Shown here piece by piece: positions 9,579 through 18,977 of a stretch of 64,000 nt of DNA. Source of the DNA: Psychrobacter sp. P11G3 (GTDB taxonomy: Bacteria > Pseudomonadota > Gammaproteobacteria > Pseudomonadales > Moraxellaceae); contig NZ_CM003596.1 in NCBI RefSeq assembly GCF_001435845.1, forward strand, positions 1,054,001 through 1,118,000, read 5' to 3'. Within the stretch, counting starts at the first letter, position 1, and each line of letters opens with the position of its first letter. The position numbers were made by a program, and so were the translations under genes. The notes below the pieces were generated by a model that had not been told where the DNA came from, ran no database searches, and saw nothing but the letters and a program-made list of their open reading frames with translations.

Positions 9579-12500
9579 ATGATGCAGCGTGACACAGCCA
9601 TAATCCAAAACGATAGTAATAATCCAAGTACATATCCAGCAGCGCCGCGTAAAAATTTCAGACGCTCTGCACTGTGCACTGCGCTTGCGACCAGTTTGTT
9701 CGGTATGACACCTGCGGCAATGGCAGATACCATTAATAATGCAAACAATACGGCTATCACCAACTCATCTGCTGCTGACCAAACTGATAGCAGTCAAACG
9801 TTTAGTAACCAGAATAACAATAGTCAAGCTGCTAATGAGCAAGCATCTATAAAGCAGTCAGCTACATTGTCAGATGACGACACTCAGCTAGATATGGCTC
9901 TAGATGCGCTACGTCTAAAAAAAGCAGTAGAGCAAGGCATCATCGATCAGTCAGTATTGGACGACTATAGCGAACAGAGCTTGGGCATTAAGAAACCTAA
10001 CTCGACAAAGTCAGGCTCTAAAAACTCGACGACGCAAAATGCCAATGCTCAAAACGCAACTTCTCAAAACAAAAACACTCAAAATCTAGAAACTTTCACT
10101 GATAGTCCAAGTACTTCATATAATCCCAATAACGCTCAATCAATCGCTTCTAATGATGACCTGTTGCAACAAGCAACCGAGATTCAGCAGCAGGGTTATC
10201 AAATGATGACCCCTGAGCAGATCGATCGTGAGCTAGCGGCAATGGATGCGCAGAATGCTCAAGACATTGATAGTATCAATATTAGCAATAATGACAGTGA
10301 CTTTGATGCGCCAATCGCTACGTTAGATGACACAACATCACCAATTGGTCTCGATGTAGAGCTAGATGCGACAAACTTGCCCGCGCCTAGCAATCTTGAT
10401 ACGTTGGGTAGAAATGAAACAACGCAAGAACAGGCGAGCACAGCTGAAGGGATGTCACGTCCGATTGAGGTAAGTGGCGCTGTTAGCAATGAAGATGTCG
10501 TTAGTAATGAAGCTATTGTTAAGAATGAAAATGGTCTGACGACTGATGATAGTAGTGATGAGGTGATAACTGTTACGAATGTGCCTGCCAATGTAGAAGG
10601 TACGACGACAGATATTATCAATCCGAATGACTACCTACCAGATTATCAGAATGATACTCAGGCCGTCGATCAAAGTATAGAACAAGCCAATAGACCACGC
10701 CCACGCGCGCGCAATAGAGGTAATATCGTGACGCGTCTCTACAATCGCTTTTTTAATGACGGTGGCGTGGTAGCTTTGCCAAATGTAGAAACCGCTATTT
10801 ATCTAGAGCAAGTATCTGCTGAAGACTCTCCTAATGGTAAGGCTCAGCTGATTGAGGCTGATAATGATATTCAGCCAATGAAAAACATTAAAGCAGCACT
10901 AGATGATACTTCCGTTCAGTCGGTTATTGACTTTACTGCGGCATTGCCACGTTTGCGCGAAACAGCACAGAATGCTGCTAAAGCCGTTGGTTACTATGAG
11001 GTTGAGATGCGTTTGACCCAACCTGACCGTGACACAGTTAATGTTGTGATTGAAGAGCTAGGCGAGCCGGTACTGGTAGATAGCCGTATTATTGAGATTC
11101 GCGGTGAGGGCAGTGAGCAAGAAGAGTTTGCATCGCTTGAGGCAGACTTGCCACCGCAAGAAGGTGATATTTTTAATCATCGTGTCTATAAGAGCAGTAA
11201 AGCGGCGTTAGAGGCCTTGAGCAATACCTATGGCTATTTCGACCAGTACTGGCTGAACAAATCTGTTGATATCATCTTGCCTGATAACAAAGCGGATGTC
11301 TCATTGGTTTACAACACAGGTGATCGTTACGAGTTTGACGATGTGGTGTTTTTTACCTACGACAAAGAAACCAATACGCTGACCCAAGACCCCGACAAGC
11401 TACCAGTAGAGCTTTCACTATTGCAACAGCTTTATGGCTTTACGCCGGGTGAGCCGTTTTATCGTCCAGCAGTCACGAAGTTCAGTAACGACTTATCGGC
11501 AACTCGTTACTTTAATACGGTCAACGTCGAGTCGATACTACCACCAACTGATAGTAGTGAAGCTGGTACCTTAGCGTTTGACAATGCTGCTACCGAGGGT
11601 AACGACACATTAGATGACGACATTAACAATGTAGACAATGATGGCATTGCAGATCTGAGTAGCAATGATGGCGCAGCTGCCTTAAATGTCACTGCTAGCA
11701 CAGAAGATACGGTCAATGATAATAGCGACATAGGTGCAGAGAGCGATAATGCTCTGAGTGCTAACAGCGGCGCGACGGTCAATGAAGCGGATATCGCAGC
11801 TATTGATTTTGAGGCGGATGAAGCGACACTTGATAAGCTGCAAGCCATCAGACAAAAAGCAGAGCGGTTAAGTAGCTTGCCGAATGATCGTGTATTGGAT
11901 GAAAAAGATCAGGAAGCCGATAATCTATTGGGCAAAATCAGTGACTCAATTAGTAATGTTGCCCAAAAGATATTCCCTGACGAAAAGAGTCTGATCGCTG
12001 ACGAAAACTTTGTACCGCCAACGCTAGCAGGACGTAAAACGCCGCAAGATGTCGCAGAAAGCAAAAAAGTACCTTTATATGTGTTTGTATATGCGGATAA
12101 ACCACGTGATGCTCAAGTTGGTCTGGGTTATGGAACAGATACAGGCGTTCGCGCTACCGCAAAAATAGACTATAACTTGCTCAATCGCCAAGGTTATCAA
12201 GCGGGTGCAGAAACAGAAGTATCGAGAATCAGCAAAAACGTGGCTGTGTATGCCAGTCGACCATGGAAGCATCCGCTCAATGATAAGCTAGATGCACGTC
12301 TTACTTATGAAGAGGAAGTGATTGACCAAGGCGAAGGCAACTTCGATCTGTCGACCACAACGCTGAAGGCAGCTTTGGCACGTAATATCCGTAGTGATAC
12401 TGGTTGGAATCGTAGTTACTCTGTACGTTACCGCTTGGATGAGCTTGAAACGGGGGTTGATGGTGCAGCGCTAGATGATCTGCCTATCCGCTTTACCTCT

Positions 12501-13100
12501 TCAAGTCCGAAACAGCGCGCGTTATTGTTTGGCTATGGTATGAATAAAACAGATACTGACAATGCTACCAATCCAACGCAAGGTATGCGCCAGTACTACT
12601 CAATCGAGGCTGGCACTGATAGCGCATTCAGTGATACCGATATGGCGATTATTCGCGCAGGCGTTAGTGGTATCTATAGCTTTGGCGAAGACAAGAAGCA
12701 TCAGGTATTAGGTAGTGCCAATGCCGGTTATATTTGGGCGGATGATTTTTACGATGTGCCTTATAAGTTGCGTTTCTTTGCAGGTGGCGATCAGAGTATC
12801 CGCGGTTATGACTATGAGAGCTTGTCACCACTAGATAAAGGCTATCTAACGGGCGGGCAAGTACTAGCGGTCGGTAGCGCTGAGTATAACTATGAGTTTA
12901 AACCAGGTTTCCGTGGCGCATTCTTTACTGATGTCGGTAATGCCTATGACAAAGATTTTGATACTGAGACAAAAGTCGGCGTTGGTGTCGGTATCCGCTG
13001 GGCATCGCCTGTAGGAATGGTGCGCGTCGATGTGGCTGCTGGCGTGACTGAGGAAAGTATTCCAGTACGACTGCACTTCTTTATTGGTTCACCGTTATAA
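9579..13100 (+). CDS. tamA: TamA, outer-membrane Omp85 protein with long low-complexity extension
   Basis: A 1173-residue protein, about twice E. coli TamA (577). The start at ATG 9579 has AAGGG five bases upstream. A signal peptide (about 28-49, ending AAMA) is followed by about 325 residues rich in Asn, Asp, Gln, Ser and Thr. POTRA-like domains follow (about 400-650), then a second Asp/Asn-rich insert (about 655-815), then the Omp85 barrel (about 835-1173). The barrel carries the lid-loop motif GGDQSIRGYDYESL and a C-terminal aromatic/Leu strand. TamA is the outer-membrane half of the translocation and assembly module, with TamB encoded 102 bases downstream in the same direction. The extensions have no assigned function. 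Confidence 0.9.
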   Translation: MMQRDTAIIQNDSNNPSTYPAAPRKNFRRSALCTALATSLFGMTPAAMADTINNANNTAITNSSAADQTDSSQTFSNQNNNSQAANEQASIKQSATLSDDDTQLDMALDALRLKKAVEQGIIDQSVLDDYSEQSLGIKKPNSTKSGSKNSTTQNANAQNATSQNKNTQNLETFTDSPSTSYNPNNAQSIASNDDLLQQATEIQQQGYQMMTPEQIDRELAAMDAQNAQDIDSINISNNDSDFDAPIATLDDTTSPIGLDVELDATNLPAPSNLDTLGRNETTQEQASTAEGMSRPIEVSGAVSNEDVVSNEAIVKNENGLTTDDSSDEVITVTNVPANVEGTTTDIINPNDYLPDYQNDTQAVDQSIEQANRPRPRARNRGNIVTRLYNRFFNDGGVVALPNVETAIYLEQVSAEDSPNGKAQLIEADNDIQPMKNIKAALDDTSVQSVIDFTAALPRLRETAQNAAKAVGYYEVEMRLTQPDRDTVNVVIEELGEPVLVDSRIIEIRGEGSEQEEFASLEADLPPQEGDIFNHRVYKSSKAALEALSNTYGYFDQYWLNKSVDIILPDNKADVSLVYNTGDRYEFDDVVFFTYDKETNTLTQDPDKLPVELSLLQQLYGFTPGEPFYRPAVTKFSNDLSATRYFNTVNVESILPPTDSSEAGTLAFDNAATEGNDTLDDDINNVDNDGIADLSSNDGAAALNVTASTEDTVNDNSDIGAESDNALSANSGATVNEADIAAIDFEADEATLDKLQAIRQKAERLSSLPNDRVLDEKDQEADNLLGKISDSISNVAQKIFPDEKSLIADENFVPPTLAGRKTPQDVAESKKVPLYVFVYADKPRDAQVGLGYGTDTGVRATAKIDYNLLNRQGYQAGAETEVSRISKNVAVYASRPWKHPLNDKLDARLTYEEEVIDQGEGNFDLSTTTLKAALARNIRSDTGWNRSYSVRYRLDELETGVDGAALDDLPIRFTSSSPKQRALLFGYGMNKTDTDNATNPTQGMRQYYSIEAGTDSAFSDTDMAIIRAGVSGIYSFGEDKKHQVLGSANAGYIWADDFYDVPYKLRFFAGGDQSIRGYDYESLSPLDKGYLTGGQVLAVGSAEYNYEFKPGFRGAFFTDVGNAYDKDFDTETKVGVGVGIRWASPVGMVRVDVAAGVTEESIPVRLHFFIGSPL

Positions 13101-13202
13101 TCGCTTAATGTAGTAGTTCCAACTGTTTAGTAGCTCCAAATGTTCTAATCATTACTTATCGTACCGATTGCTGGTCTTCATTTTTTAACGTAGTTGAGTG
13201 TC

Positions 13203-16200
13203 ATGCTGACAGAAAATACCCCGCCTAATAATGCTCCAGATGAAGATCCAGCACAGCGTGATGCCCGTGCCGTTAGGCGTTGGTATCCGTTGTCATTTCT
13301 GCTCAAACTGCTGGTATTGGTGCTTATCGTACTGGCGATTATGTTTGCCATATTCTTTTATGCGGCAGGGACTGACGCTGGTACGAAGTTTATATTAGAA
13401 AAAATCAGTGTTGAAACAGGTATTGACTTCAAATACGGACGCGGCAACTTGCGCGATGGTATTTGGGTCACCGATATCGATATTGAAGCGACTGAAGATC
13501 TTGAGATATTGGTAGATAAAGCCTATGTGAAAATAGGCTGGCGCGCAGTATTTGCAAAAGAAGTGCATTTAAGTGATGCAGACATCCAGACCATAGAGAT
13601 TATCAATAAAAAACCGCCGACTGGTGAGCCGTTTGATTATAAAACTTTAAAGTTGCCAGTAAACTTGCGTTTTGATCAAGCAAAAATTAAGAAAATCACC
13701 TATAAGCAAGTAACCAAAGATCCTATCGTTATTCAAGATATTACGGCGCGTGACCTGACGTGGGTAGGTAGTACGGTGACCGTTGGCCGTGGTGACTTGC
13801 AGTACGCTGATATTGTGAAAGTCAGTGCCTTACAAGGAGAGATTGACTTACAGGGCGACTATCCACTAGATTTGAGTGCGATTGCGGAAGTCAGCGCCCT
13901 TGAAAAAGCCTATATCGACCCATTGAATATCTCCGCAACAGGAACGCTTAAACGTACTGTTGGTAAAGTACGTAGTCGTTATAACGATAGCGATGTGAGA
14001 GGCGACTTTGTCGTACAAGGGTTAGATGCGGGTGCACCGTTTGATGCAAAACTACAGTGGGATGATATTCTTATCCCTTATGCAGATAGTCAAAACATTC
14101 GCCTACAAAGTGGTACGGCCACAGCTTCTGGTGTCATCTCTGAAATACGATTGCGTATCAATACTGAATTGACCGCCAAAGACATTCCATCAGGTCATTA
14201 CCAAGGCCGCGCCGTTATCGCCAATAGTCAGCTACGTATAGATCGCCTAGATGCTGACGTGCCAGCGGGACGTTTGGCGTTGCAAGGTATTTTAGATTGG
14301 AAAGACAGTTTTGAAGCCACAGTGCGTGCGACGGGTAGCAACTTTGATATTCGCCAAGCTATTCCGGCTGAGTATACTGACTTCAAAGCTTATGCGCCGC
14401 AAACTCTAAACGGTAGACTGTCACTGCGTTATCAGCAGCAGAATACCACTGGTAATACGCAGATCGATGCAGATTTGCGTCAGCGCGATGGTGAGCACAT
14501 CAATGCCAATATGGTTCGCGGTAAAACCTCTGCCAAGTCCAAGCAAGTCGCGCCTTGGTATATTGATGCTAACTGGAAAAACTTAACCCGCCGTAACGTA
14601 CCCAATATTGGCAATATCGACAGTCCTAGTGGGCAGGTAGACGTCATCGTTCGTGGTTCGACCTTATCAGTCGATGCCAATGCCGTTATCAATGAGCTAA
14701 ATGCTGCCCCCAAGGGTAACTATGATCTGCGTATACGTAAGGCTGGTGATGTCATTGATATCAATCGTCTTAATTATAACGGCATCGTAGGAGACTTATC
14801 CGGCACAGGGCAGATTCAGTTAGCGAGCAAACAGCGTCCACTGACATGGCAGATTGATGCCAGTACCAAAGGTCTACTTCCTAAGAAATATCGTAGCGAT
14901 TTACCGCTTGAGCGCCTAACAGGTCGTATAAGCGCGCGTGGTCGACTGCTAAATATCACTAAAAATGGTGTTAGCGGTCAACGTCATGTGATTACTTTAA
15001 ACGATACCGATATGCAAGCACAGCTCGATGCGACACAAGCAGATCGTGCTATCGGTATTACCGGTGCTGGTGATGCCAGTGTCGATATCGTAGGTGGTGA
15101 GCTGTCGGTATTTGATGCGCGTTTTGATGGTCGGATTGATACAGCAGATGTACCACAAGGCCGTCTGTCTATCGATGCTGCGGGTACGCCAAAGCTGATT
15201 AGTATTCGTAAGCTGAACTATAAGGGTGAAGCGGGCGCAGTTGATGCTAAAGGGGTTATCGACTTACGTAAAAATATCGGCTGGAATATAGATGGTCGTT
15301 TTGATCAGTTCAACTTGGGTTATTTTTTACCTAATAATCCAGCAATAATCACAGGCGATCTAAAAACCAGTGGCGAATGGCAAAATGCGCCAAAAAACAG
15401 CAAAAACACTGCAGGTACCTTGCAGCGCTTTGCCGTAAATTTTAACGGCATATTGGATGCCGAGCAATTGCCAGCAGGTAAGCTGAATATAGAAGCCAGT
15501 GGTGACAGTCAGCTAATCCGTATCAATCGTTTCCGTCATGTGGGTGCGGCAGGTAGTATCGATGCCAGCGGTACTGTTGACGTGCGTCAAGGCGTTGCAT
15601 GGGATATCAACGCAGTGATGGATCGTTTTAACATTGGCTACTTCCTAAAAGATACCCCAAGCCTTATCACTGGTACGATTGATACAGATGGCCGCTGGAG
15701 TGACACGCAGCAGATCGTCAATATTAAACAAGTCAATCTGAATGGCATGCTAAAAGGGCAGCAACTGAGTGCCAAAGGCAGTCTCTCAGCGAAGATGCGT
15801 TTGCCTAAAGATTTAGCAAGTTACTTCAAACAACTTCAGACCCAAGATGCCCAAGCACAATATAAGCAAGTGAATGCTTTGATTGATAGCTTAAACGCTA
15901 ATAATCTGGTGCTGCGTTGGGGTGACAACTATGTCACGGCTAACGGCAATGCCAAACAGCTACAAACCAAAATTAATATCACCAGTCTAGATCAACTATC
16001 TAGCCAACTAGCTGGTAAAGTCACGGGCGGTGCCACGCTGTCTCAACCAGCTGGTCAAGCACTGCCTACTATTTATATTGATTTGGTCGGTGAGCGACTC
16101 GCGCTACCTGGCTTTATATTGCGTCAAGGCCGTGTACGTGGCAAGCTGGTCAACTTAGCCAATAGCCCAAGCCAGTTAATAGTGACGGCTGAAGGTCTAG

Positions 16201-18197
16201 ATGCTGCTGGTCAAAGTTTCGATAGTGTTAAAGCGTCCTTTAATGGTACCGAAAAGTCTCATGTGGTCGATCTAAATGTGGCCAATAAGCAACTCGATGT
16301 CGGTGCTAGGCTAAAAGGTGGTTTTGATCGAGACAGGCTAAGTTGGTCAGGTGTCATTGGAAAAGGCCGCATCAAATCTAAGTATGCGACTTTGAATCAA
16401 TTGCAACCTGCACAGCTGATTGTGAATTTACCTTATAATCAGGGTGGTGAGAATCGTGATCTAAAAGTACAGCTTGCCGCTCACTGTTGGCAGGCCACGG
16501 ATCAAACTGGCAAGCTCTGTCTACGAGAAAAACTAGTGGCATCGCCGGACCAAGGTGAAGTCAATGTAGCGTTGCAGAATTTAGATACATCGTTATTCTC
16601 AGTGTTCTTGCCAGAAGATATTGACTGGAATGGCAAGATTAATGGTAAAGCAATCGTCGGATGGCAACGTGGTCGTCCGCCAACTATCAATACCACGCTA
16701 TACTCAGACAATGGCAAAATTGGCCTTGTTCAAGATGGCGAGAGCACATCAATGACCTTGCCATACAAGCGTGTCTCTCTCATTGCTCTGTCTGTGCCTG
16801 AGGGTATCAAGCTGCGTACCGATATCAATACTGGACGCGGTGCGCGTGGCTATGCTGAGGTGATCGTCGATCCTTATAAAGACCCTAAACCAATTTCTGG
16901 GGCACTGGTGCTGAACGAGCTTGATCTTGCGATATTTAAGCCTTTCTTCCCTGGTATGCGCGTCCTAAGAGGTAACGTCACAATGGCGGGTGGCCTAGGT
17001 GGTACTTTAACCAAACCGCAGTTCTATGGCGACGTAAAACTCTCTGACGGCCGTATAGCCATGCTTGATTTGCCAGTAAATCTGTCCAAAGTAAATGCGG
17101 CAGCCAAAATACGCGGCACGCAAGCGACCATTGATGGCACATTCAATAGTGGTACAGGTGAAGGTGAATTGTCAGGGACAGTCAATTGGCAGCAAAAACT
17201 GCAGGCCAAATTAAGTATCGTCGGTGAAGGCCTAGTCATTACTCAGCCGCCATTACTGGTTGCTGAAATTGATCCTGATATCGATATTATCGTGCGCCCA
17301 GGCGACCGTTATGTTGATATAAAAGGGGCGATCAGTGTGCCGTCTGCGACCATTCGTCCGCCTGAAGCCAGCGAAGATATCATCACTCAAACTGAAGATG
17401 CAGTGGTACTAGATCGTCGTTTGATTGGTAATATCGATGAAGTACTGGCTATCTCAAAACCTTGGTCAATCAATGCTGATATCGGTGTTGATTTGGGCGA
17501 TGATATCAACTTCCGTGGTTTTGGCGCCGTCATTCCATTGGCAGGTGCGATTAATGTTACGCAGAATGGTACAGGTATCATGCGTGCCAGAGGTGTTGTA
17601 CAGGTCTCACGCCGTACCAATATCAATGCCTTTGGCCAAAGCCTAGAGCTGAATTATGGTCAAGTGCGTTTCAATGGCGATGTGATGAAGCCGAGCTTGA
17701 GTATTGAAGCGGCAAAAACAATTAATGGCAAAACAGTCGGTCTGCGTGTCAAAGGAACGACTGAAAGCCCCAATATTATCGTCTTTAACAATGCAGGACT
17801 GACCCAGCAACAAGCTATGAACGCGTTGGTGACAGGTCGCATCGATAATAAGAGTGCGACGCAAATCAGTGAGCAAGGGTTTAAATCGCAAGTGACCAAT
17901 AATCTGGCTGCTGCTGGTTTAAGCTTCGGTCTGAGTGGCACTCGTAGCCTGACCAATCAAATCGGGCAAGCGTTCGGTTTGCAGAGCCTGACAGTCGATG
18001 CTTCAGGTAGCAGCGAAGATACTAATGTCAACGTTACAGGTTACGTTACCCCTGATTTGTACATTCGCTATGGTGTGGGTGTTTTTAATGCGCAAAACAG
18101 TCTTTCTGTTCGTTATCAATTGACACGCCGTATCTATGTGGAAGCAAGCTCAGCAGCGGAAAATGCAGTAGATGTGGTCTATAGTTGGCAGTTCTAA
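13203..18197 (+). CDS. tamB: TamB, inner-membrane-anchored translocation/assembly protein
   Basis: A 1664-residue AsmA-like protein. One transmembrane helix (about residues 28-55) is followed by a very long periplasmic beta-rich region of repeating strand pairs, ending in the DUF490/TamB C-terminal domain (last 350 residues or so, with VSRRTNINAFGQSLEL). It bridges to TamA and is implicated in outer-membrane protein insertion and in phospholipid transport between membranes. The ATG at 13203 is preferred over a TTG three codons upstream. The protein is longer than E. coli TamB (1259), with internal near-repeats such as GYFLPNNPAIITGDLKTSG and GYFLKDTPSLITGTIDTDG. Confidence 0.93.
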   Translation: MLTENTPPNNAPDEDPAQRDARAVRRWYPLSFLLKLLVLVLIVLAIMFAIFFYAAGTDAGTKFILEKISVETGIDFKYGRGNLRDGIWVTDIDIEATEDLEILVDKAYVKIGWRAVFAKEVHLSDADIQTIEIINKKPPTGEPFDYKTLKLPVNLRFDQAKIKKITYKQVTKDPIVIQDITARDLTWVGSTVTVGRGDLQYADIVKVSALQGEIDLQGDYPLDLSAIAEVSALEKAYIDPLNISATGTLKRTVGKVRSRYNDSDVRGDFVVQGLDAGAPFDAKLQWDDILIPYADSQNIRLQSGTATASGVISEIRLRINTELTAKDIPSGHYQGRAVIANSQLRIDRLDADVPAGRLALQGILDWKDSFEATVRATGSNFDIRQAIPAEYTDFKAYAPQTLNGRLSLRYQQQNTTGNTQIDADLRQRDGEHINANMVRGKTSAKSKQVAPWYIDANWKNLTRRNVPNIGNIDSPSGQVDVIVRGSTLSVDANAVINELNAAPKGNYDLRIRKAGDVIDINRLNYNGIVGDLSGTGQIQLASKQRPLTWQIDASTKGLLPKKYRSDLPLERLTGRISARGRLLNITKNGVSGQRHVITLNDTDMQAQLDATQADRAIGITGAGDASVDIVGGELSVFDARFDGRIDTADVPQGRLSIDAAGTPKLISIRKLNYKGEAGAVDAKGVIDLRKNIGWNIDGRFDQFNLGYFLPNNPAIITGDLKTSGEWQNAPKNSKNTAGTLQRFAVNFNGILDAEQLPAGKLNIEASGDSQLIRINRFRHVGAAGSIDASGTVDVRQGVAWDINAVMDRFNIGYFLKDTPSLITGTIDTDGRWSDTQQIVNIKQVNLNGMLKGQQLSAKGSLSAKMRLPKDLASYFKQLQTQDAQAQYKQVNALIDSLNANNLVLRWGDNYVTANGNAKQLQTKINITSLDQLSSQLAGKVTGGATLSQPAGQALPTIYIDLVGERLALPGFILRQGRVRGKLVNLANSPSQLIVTAEGLDAAGQSFDSVKASFNGTEKSHVVDLNVANKQLDVGARLKGGFDRDRLSWSGVIGKGRIKSKYATLNQLQPAQLIVNLPYNQGGENRDLKVQLAAHCWQATDQTGKLCLREKLVASPDQGEVNVALQNLDTSLFSVFLPEDIDWNGKINGKAIVGWQRGRPPTINTTLYSDNGKIGLVQDGESTSMTLPYKRVSLIALSVPEGIKLRTDINTGRGARGYAEVIVDPYKDPKPISGALVLNELDLAIFKPFFPGMRVLRGNVTMAGGLGGTLTKPQFYGDVKLSDGRIAMLDLPVNLSKVNAAAKIRGTQATIDGTFNSGTGEGELSGTVNWQQKLQAKLSIVGEGLVITQPPLLVAEIDPDIDIIVRPGDRYVDIKGAISVPSATIRPPEASEDIITQTEDAVVLDRRLIGNIDEVLAISKPWSINADIGVDLGDDINFRGFGAVIPLAGAINVTQNGTGIMRARGVVQVSRRTNINAFGQSLELNYGQVRFNGDVMKPSLSIEAAKTINGKTVGLRVKGTTESPNIIVFNNAGLTQQQAMNALVTGRIDNKSATQISEQGFKSQVTNNLAAAGLSFGLSGTRSLTNQIGQAFGLQSLTVDASGSSEDTNVNVTGYVTPDLYIRYGVGVFNAQNSLSVRYQLTRRIYVEASSAAENAVDVVYSWQF

Positions 18198-18207
18198 ATT
18201 GTTTATT

Positions 18208-18379
18208 AGGGCATGTCCTCAATTCAATCGATAGTTATCTAAATGGGTTAAAAATGGCTAAATCTTGCCAAATGGCGTCAAATAGCTGACTAATATCTCG
18301 ATATTATCTGCGCTATTTTCCTTGTTTGACTGCAATTTATCTCATTTTTATCACCATCTTTAAAATGAGGACACGCCCT
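18208..18379. mobile_element. MITE-like element with terminal inverted repeats and TA flanks
   Basis: The ends AGGGCATGTCCTCA (18208-18221) and TGAGGACACGCCCT (18366-18379) are inverted copies with one mismatch. The element begins TA-GGGC and ends GCCC-TA, consistent with a TA target duplication as in IS630 or IS427-type IS5 elements. The 170-bp interior has no reading frame for a transposase. It would need a related full-length element elsewhere to move. It lies just after the tamB stop and before the shared terminator. Confidence 0.65.
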
Positions 18380-18450
18380 AGTAAGACAACTGCTTTCTAG
18401 TTGATTTCAACTGAGAAAGCTTTTGAAATTATTTCTAAGTTAGATAGCCT

Positions 18451-18486
18451 ATAAAAAAACGCCTCATAATGAAGGCGTTTTTTTAT
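18451..18486. terminator. Bidirectional rho-independent terminator (tamB / hemP)
   Basis: A perfect 14-bp stem (18451-18464 with 18473-18486) around the loop CATAATGA has a G/C core (ACGCCT) flanked by A7 and T7. It can end tamB transcripts on the plus strand and hemP transcripts on the minus strand. Confidence 0.85.
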
Positions 18487-18520
18487 AGAAGCATTGAAAT
18501 AGGTGTCACTGAAATAGAAG

Positions 18521-18685
18521 TTACTTGGTTAGAATCAAGCGATTATTGCGAGTTAGGCGTAGTCGATACTCTTCGCCTTCATGCTCGATACGTACCTCTT
18601 TAGTCAATGCAAATAGATGTTGTGATTGCAGAGTAGGTAAACGGTTTTCACGACAGTTTAAATAACGAGAGATGACCATGCTCAT
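18521..18685 (-). CDS. hemP: Hemin uptake protein HemP (small)
   Basis: A 54-residue protein read on the minus strand from ATG 18683-18685 to TAA 18521-18523. Its C-terminal half, EYRLRLTRNNRLILTK, matches the short HemP family, which ends in an R-x-T-R-x-x-(K/R)-L-I-L-T-K pattern. A ribosome site AAGGA lies seven bases before the ATG. HemP proteins are tied to haem-iron use and in some bacteria act in regulating the haem receptor. No receptor or transport gene is adjacent here. A Fur-box-like palindrome lies upstream and a terminator downstream, so it is a self-contained, probably iron-repressed unit. An internal ATG at 18677-18679 is also possible. Confidence 0.85.
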   Translation of the reverse strand: MSMVISRYLNCRENRLPTLQSQHLFALTKEVRIEHEGEEYRLRLTRNNRLILTK

Positions 18686-18748
18686 AGTAAATTCCTTTTG
18701 AGAAGAAGTGGCTTAAAAATTGGCTAACCATAGCGTAATTGTTTTTAA

Positions 18749-18766
18749 CGATAATAATTATCATTT
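18749..18766 (-). promoter_or_regulatory. Fur box upstream of hemP
   Basis: CGATAATAATTATCATTT resembles the Fur consensus GATAATGATAATCATTATC, including GATAAT and an ATTATC half. It lies about 64 bases before the hemP ATG, where it would cover the promoter, so iron repression is expected. Confidence 0.7.
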
Positions 18767-18977
18767 AGATTTGATAAATTTGCAAGGCAATTGATAAAAT
18801 AAAATGCAGTTATTATGTAAACTTATCTAATTTCGCTGTCATAAACTATCTAGAATAAAAATTTTATCTATATAAATTAGTAGGTTAGGTAATAAATTTA
18901 ACTGAATCATCTAGCCTATAAAAACTATTAAATTATCAAAAATAATCAGAGTAAACACCGAAATAAAGGATATAAGT

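Noticed and set aside
9479..9763. Minus-strand frame over the tamA start
   Set aside because: It overlaps the tamA signal-peptide region and looks like a shadow frame.
11507..11848. Ser/Ala/Leu-rich minus-strand frame inside tamA
   Set aside because: It is the complement of the Asp/Asn-rich insert; such low-complexity shadows are expected.
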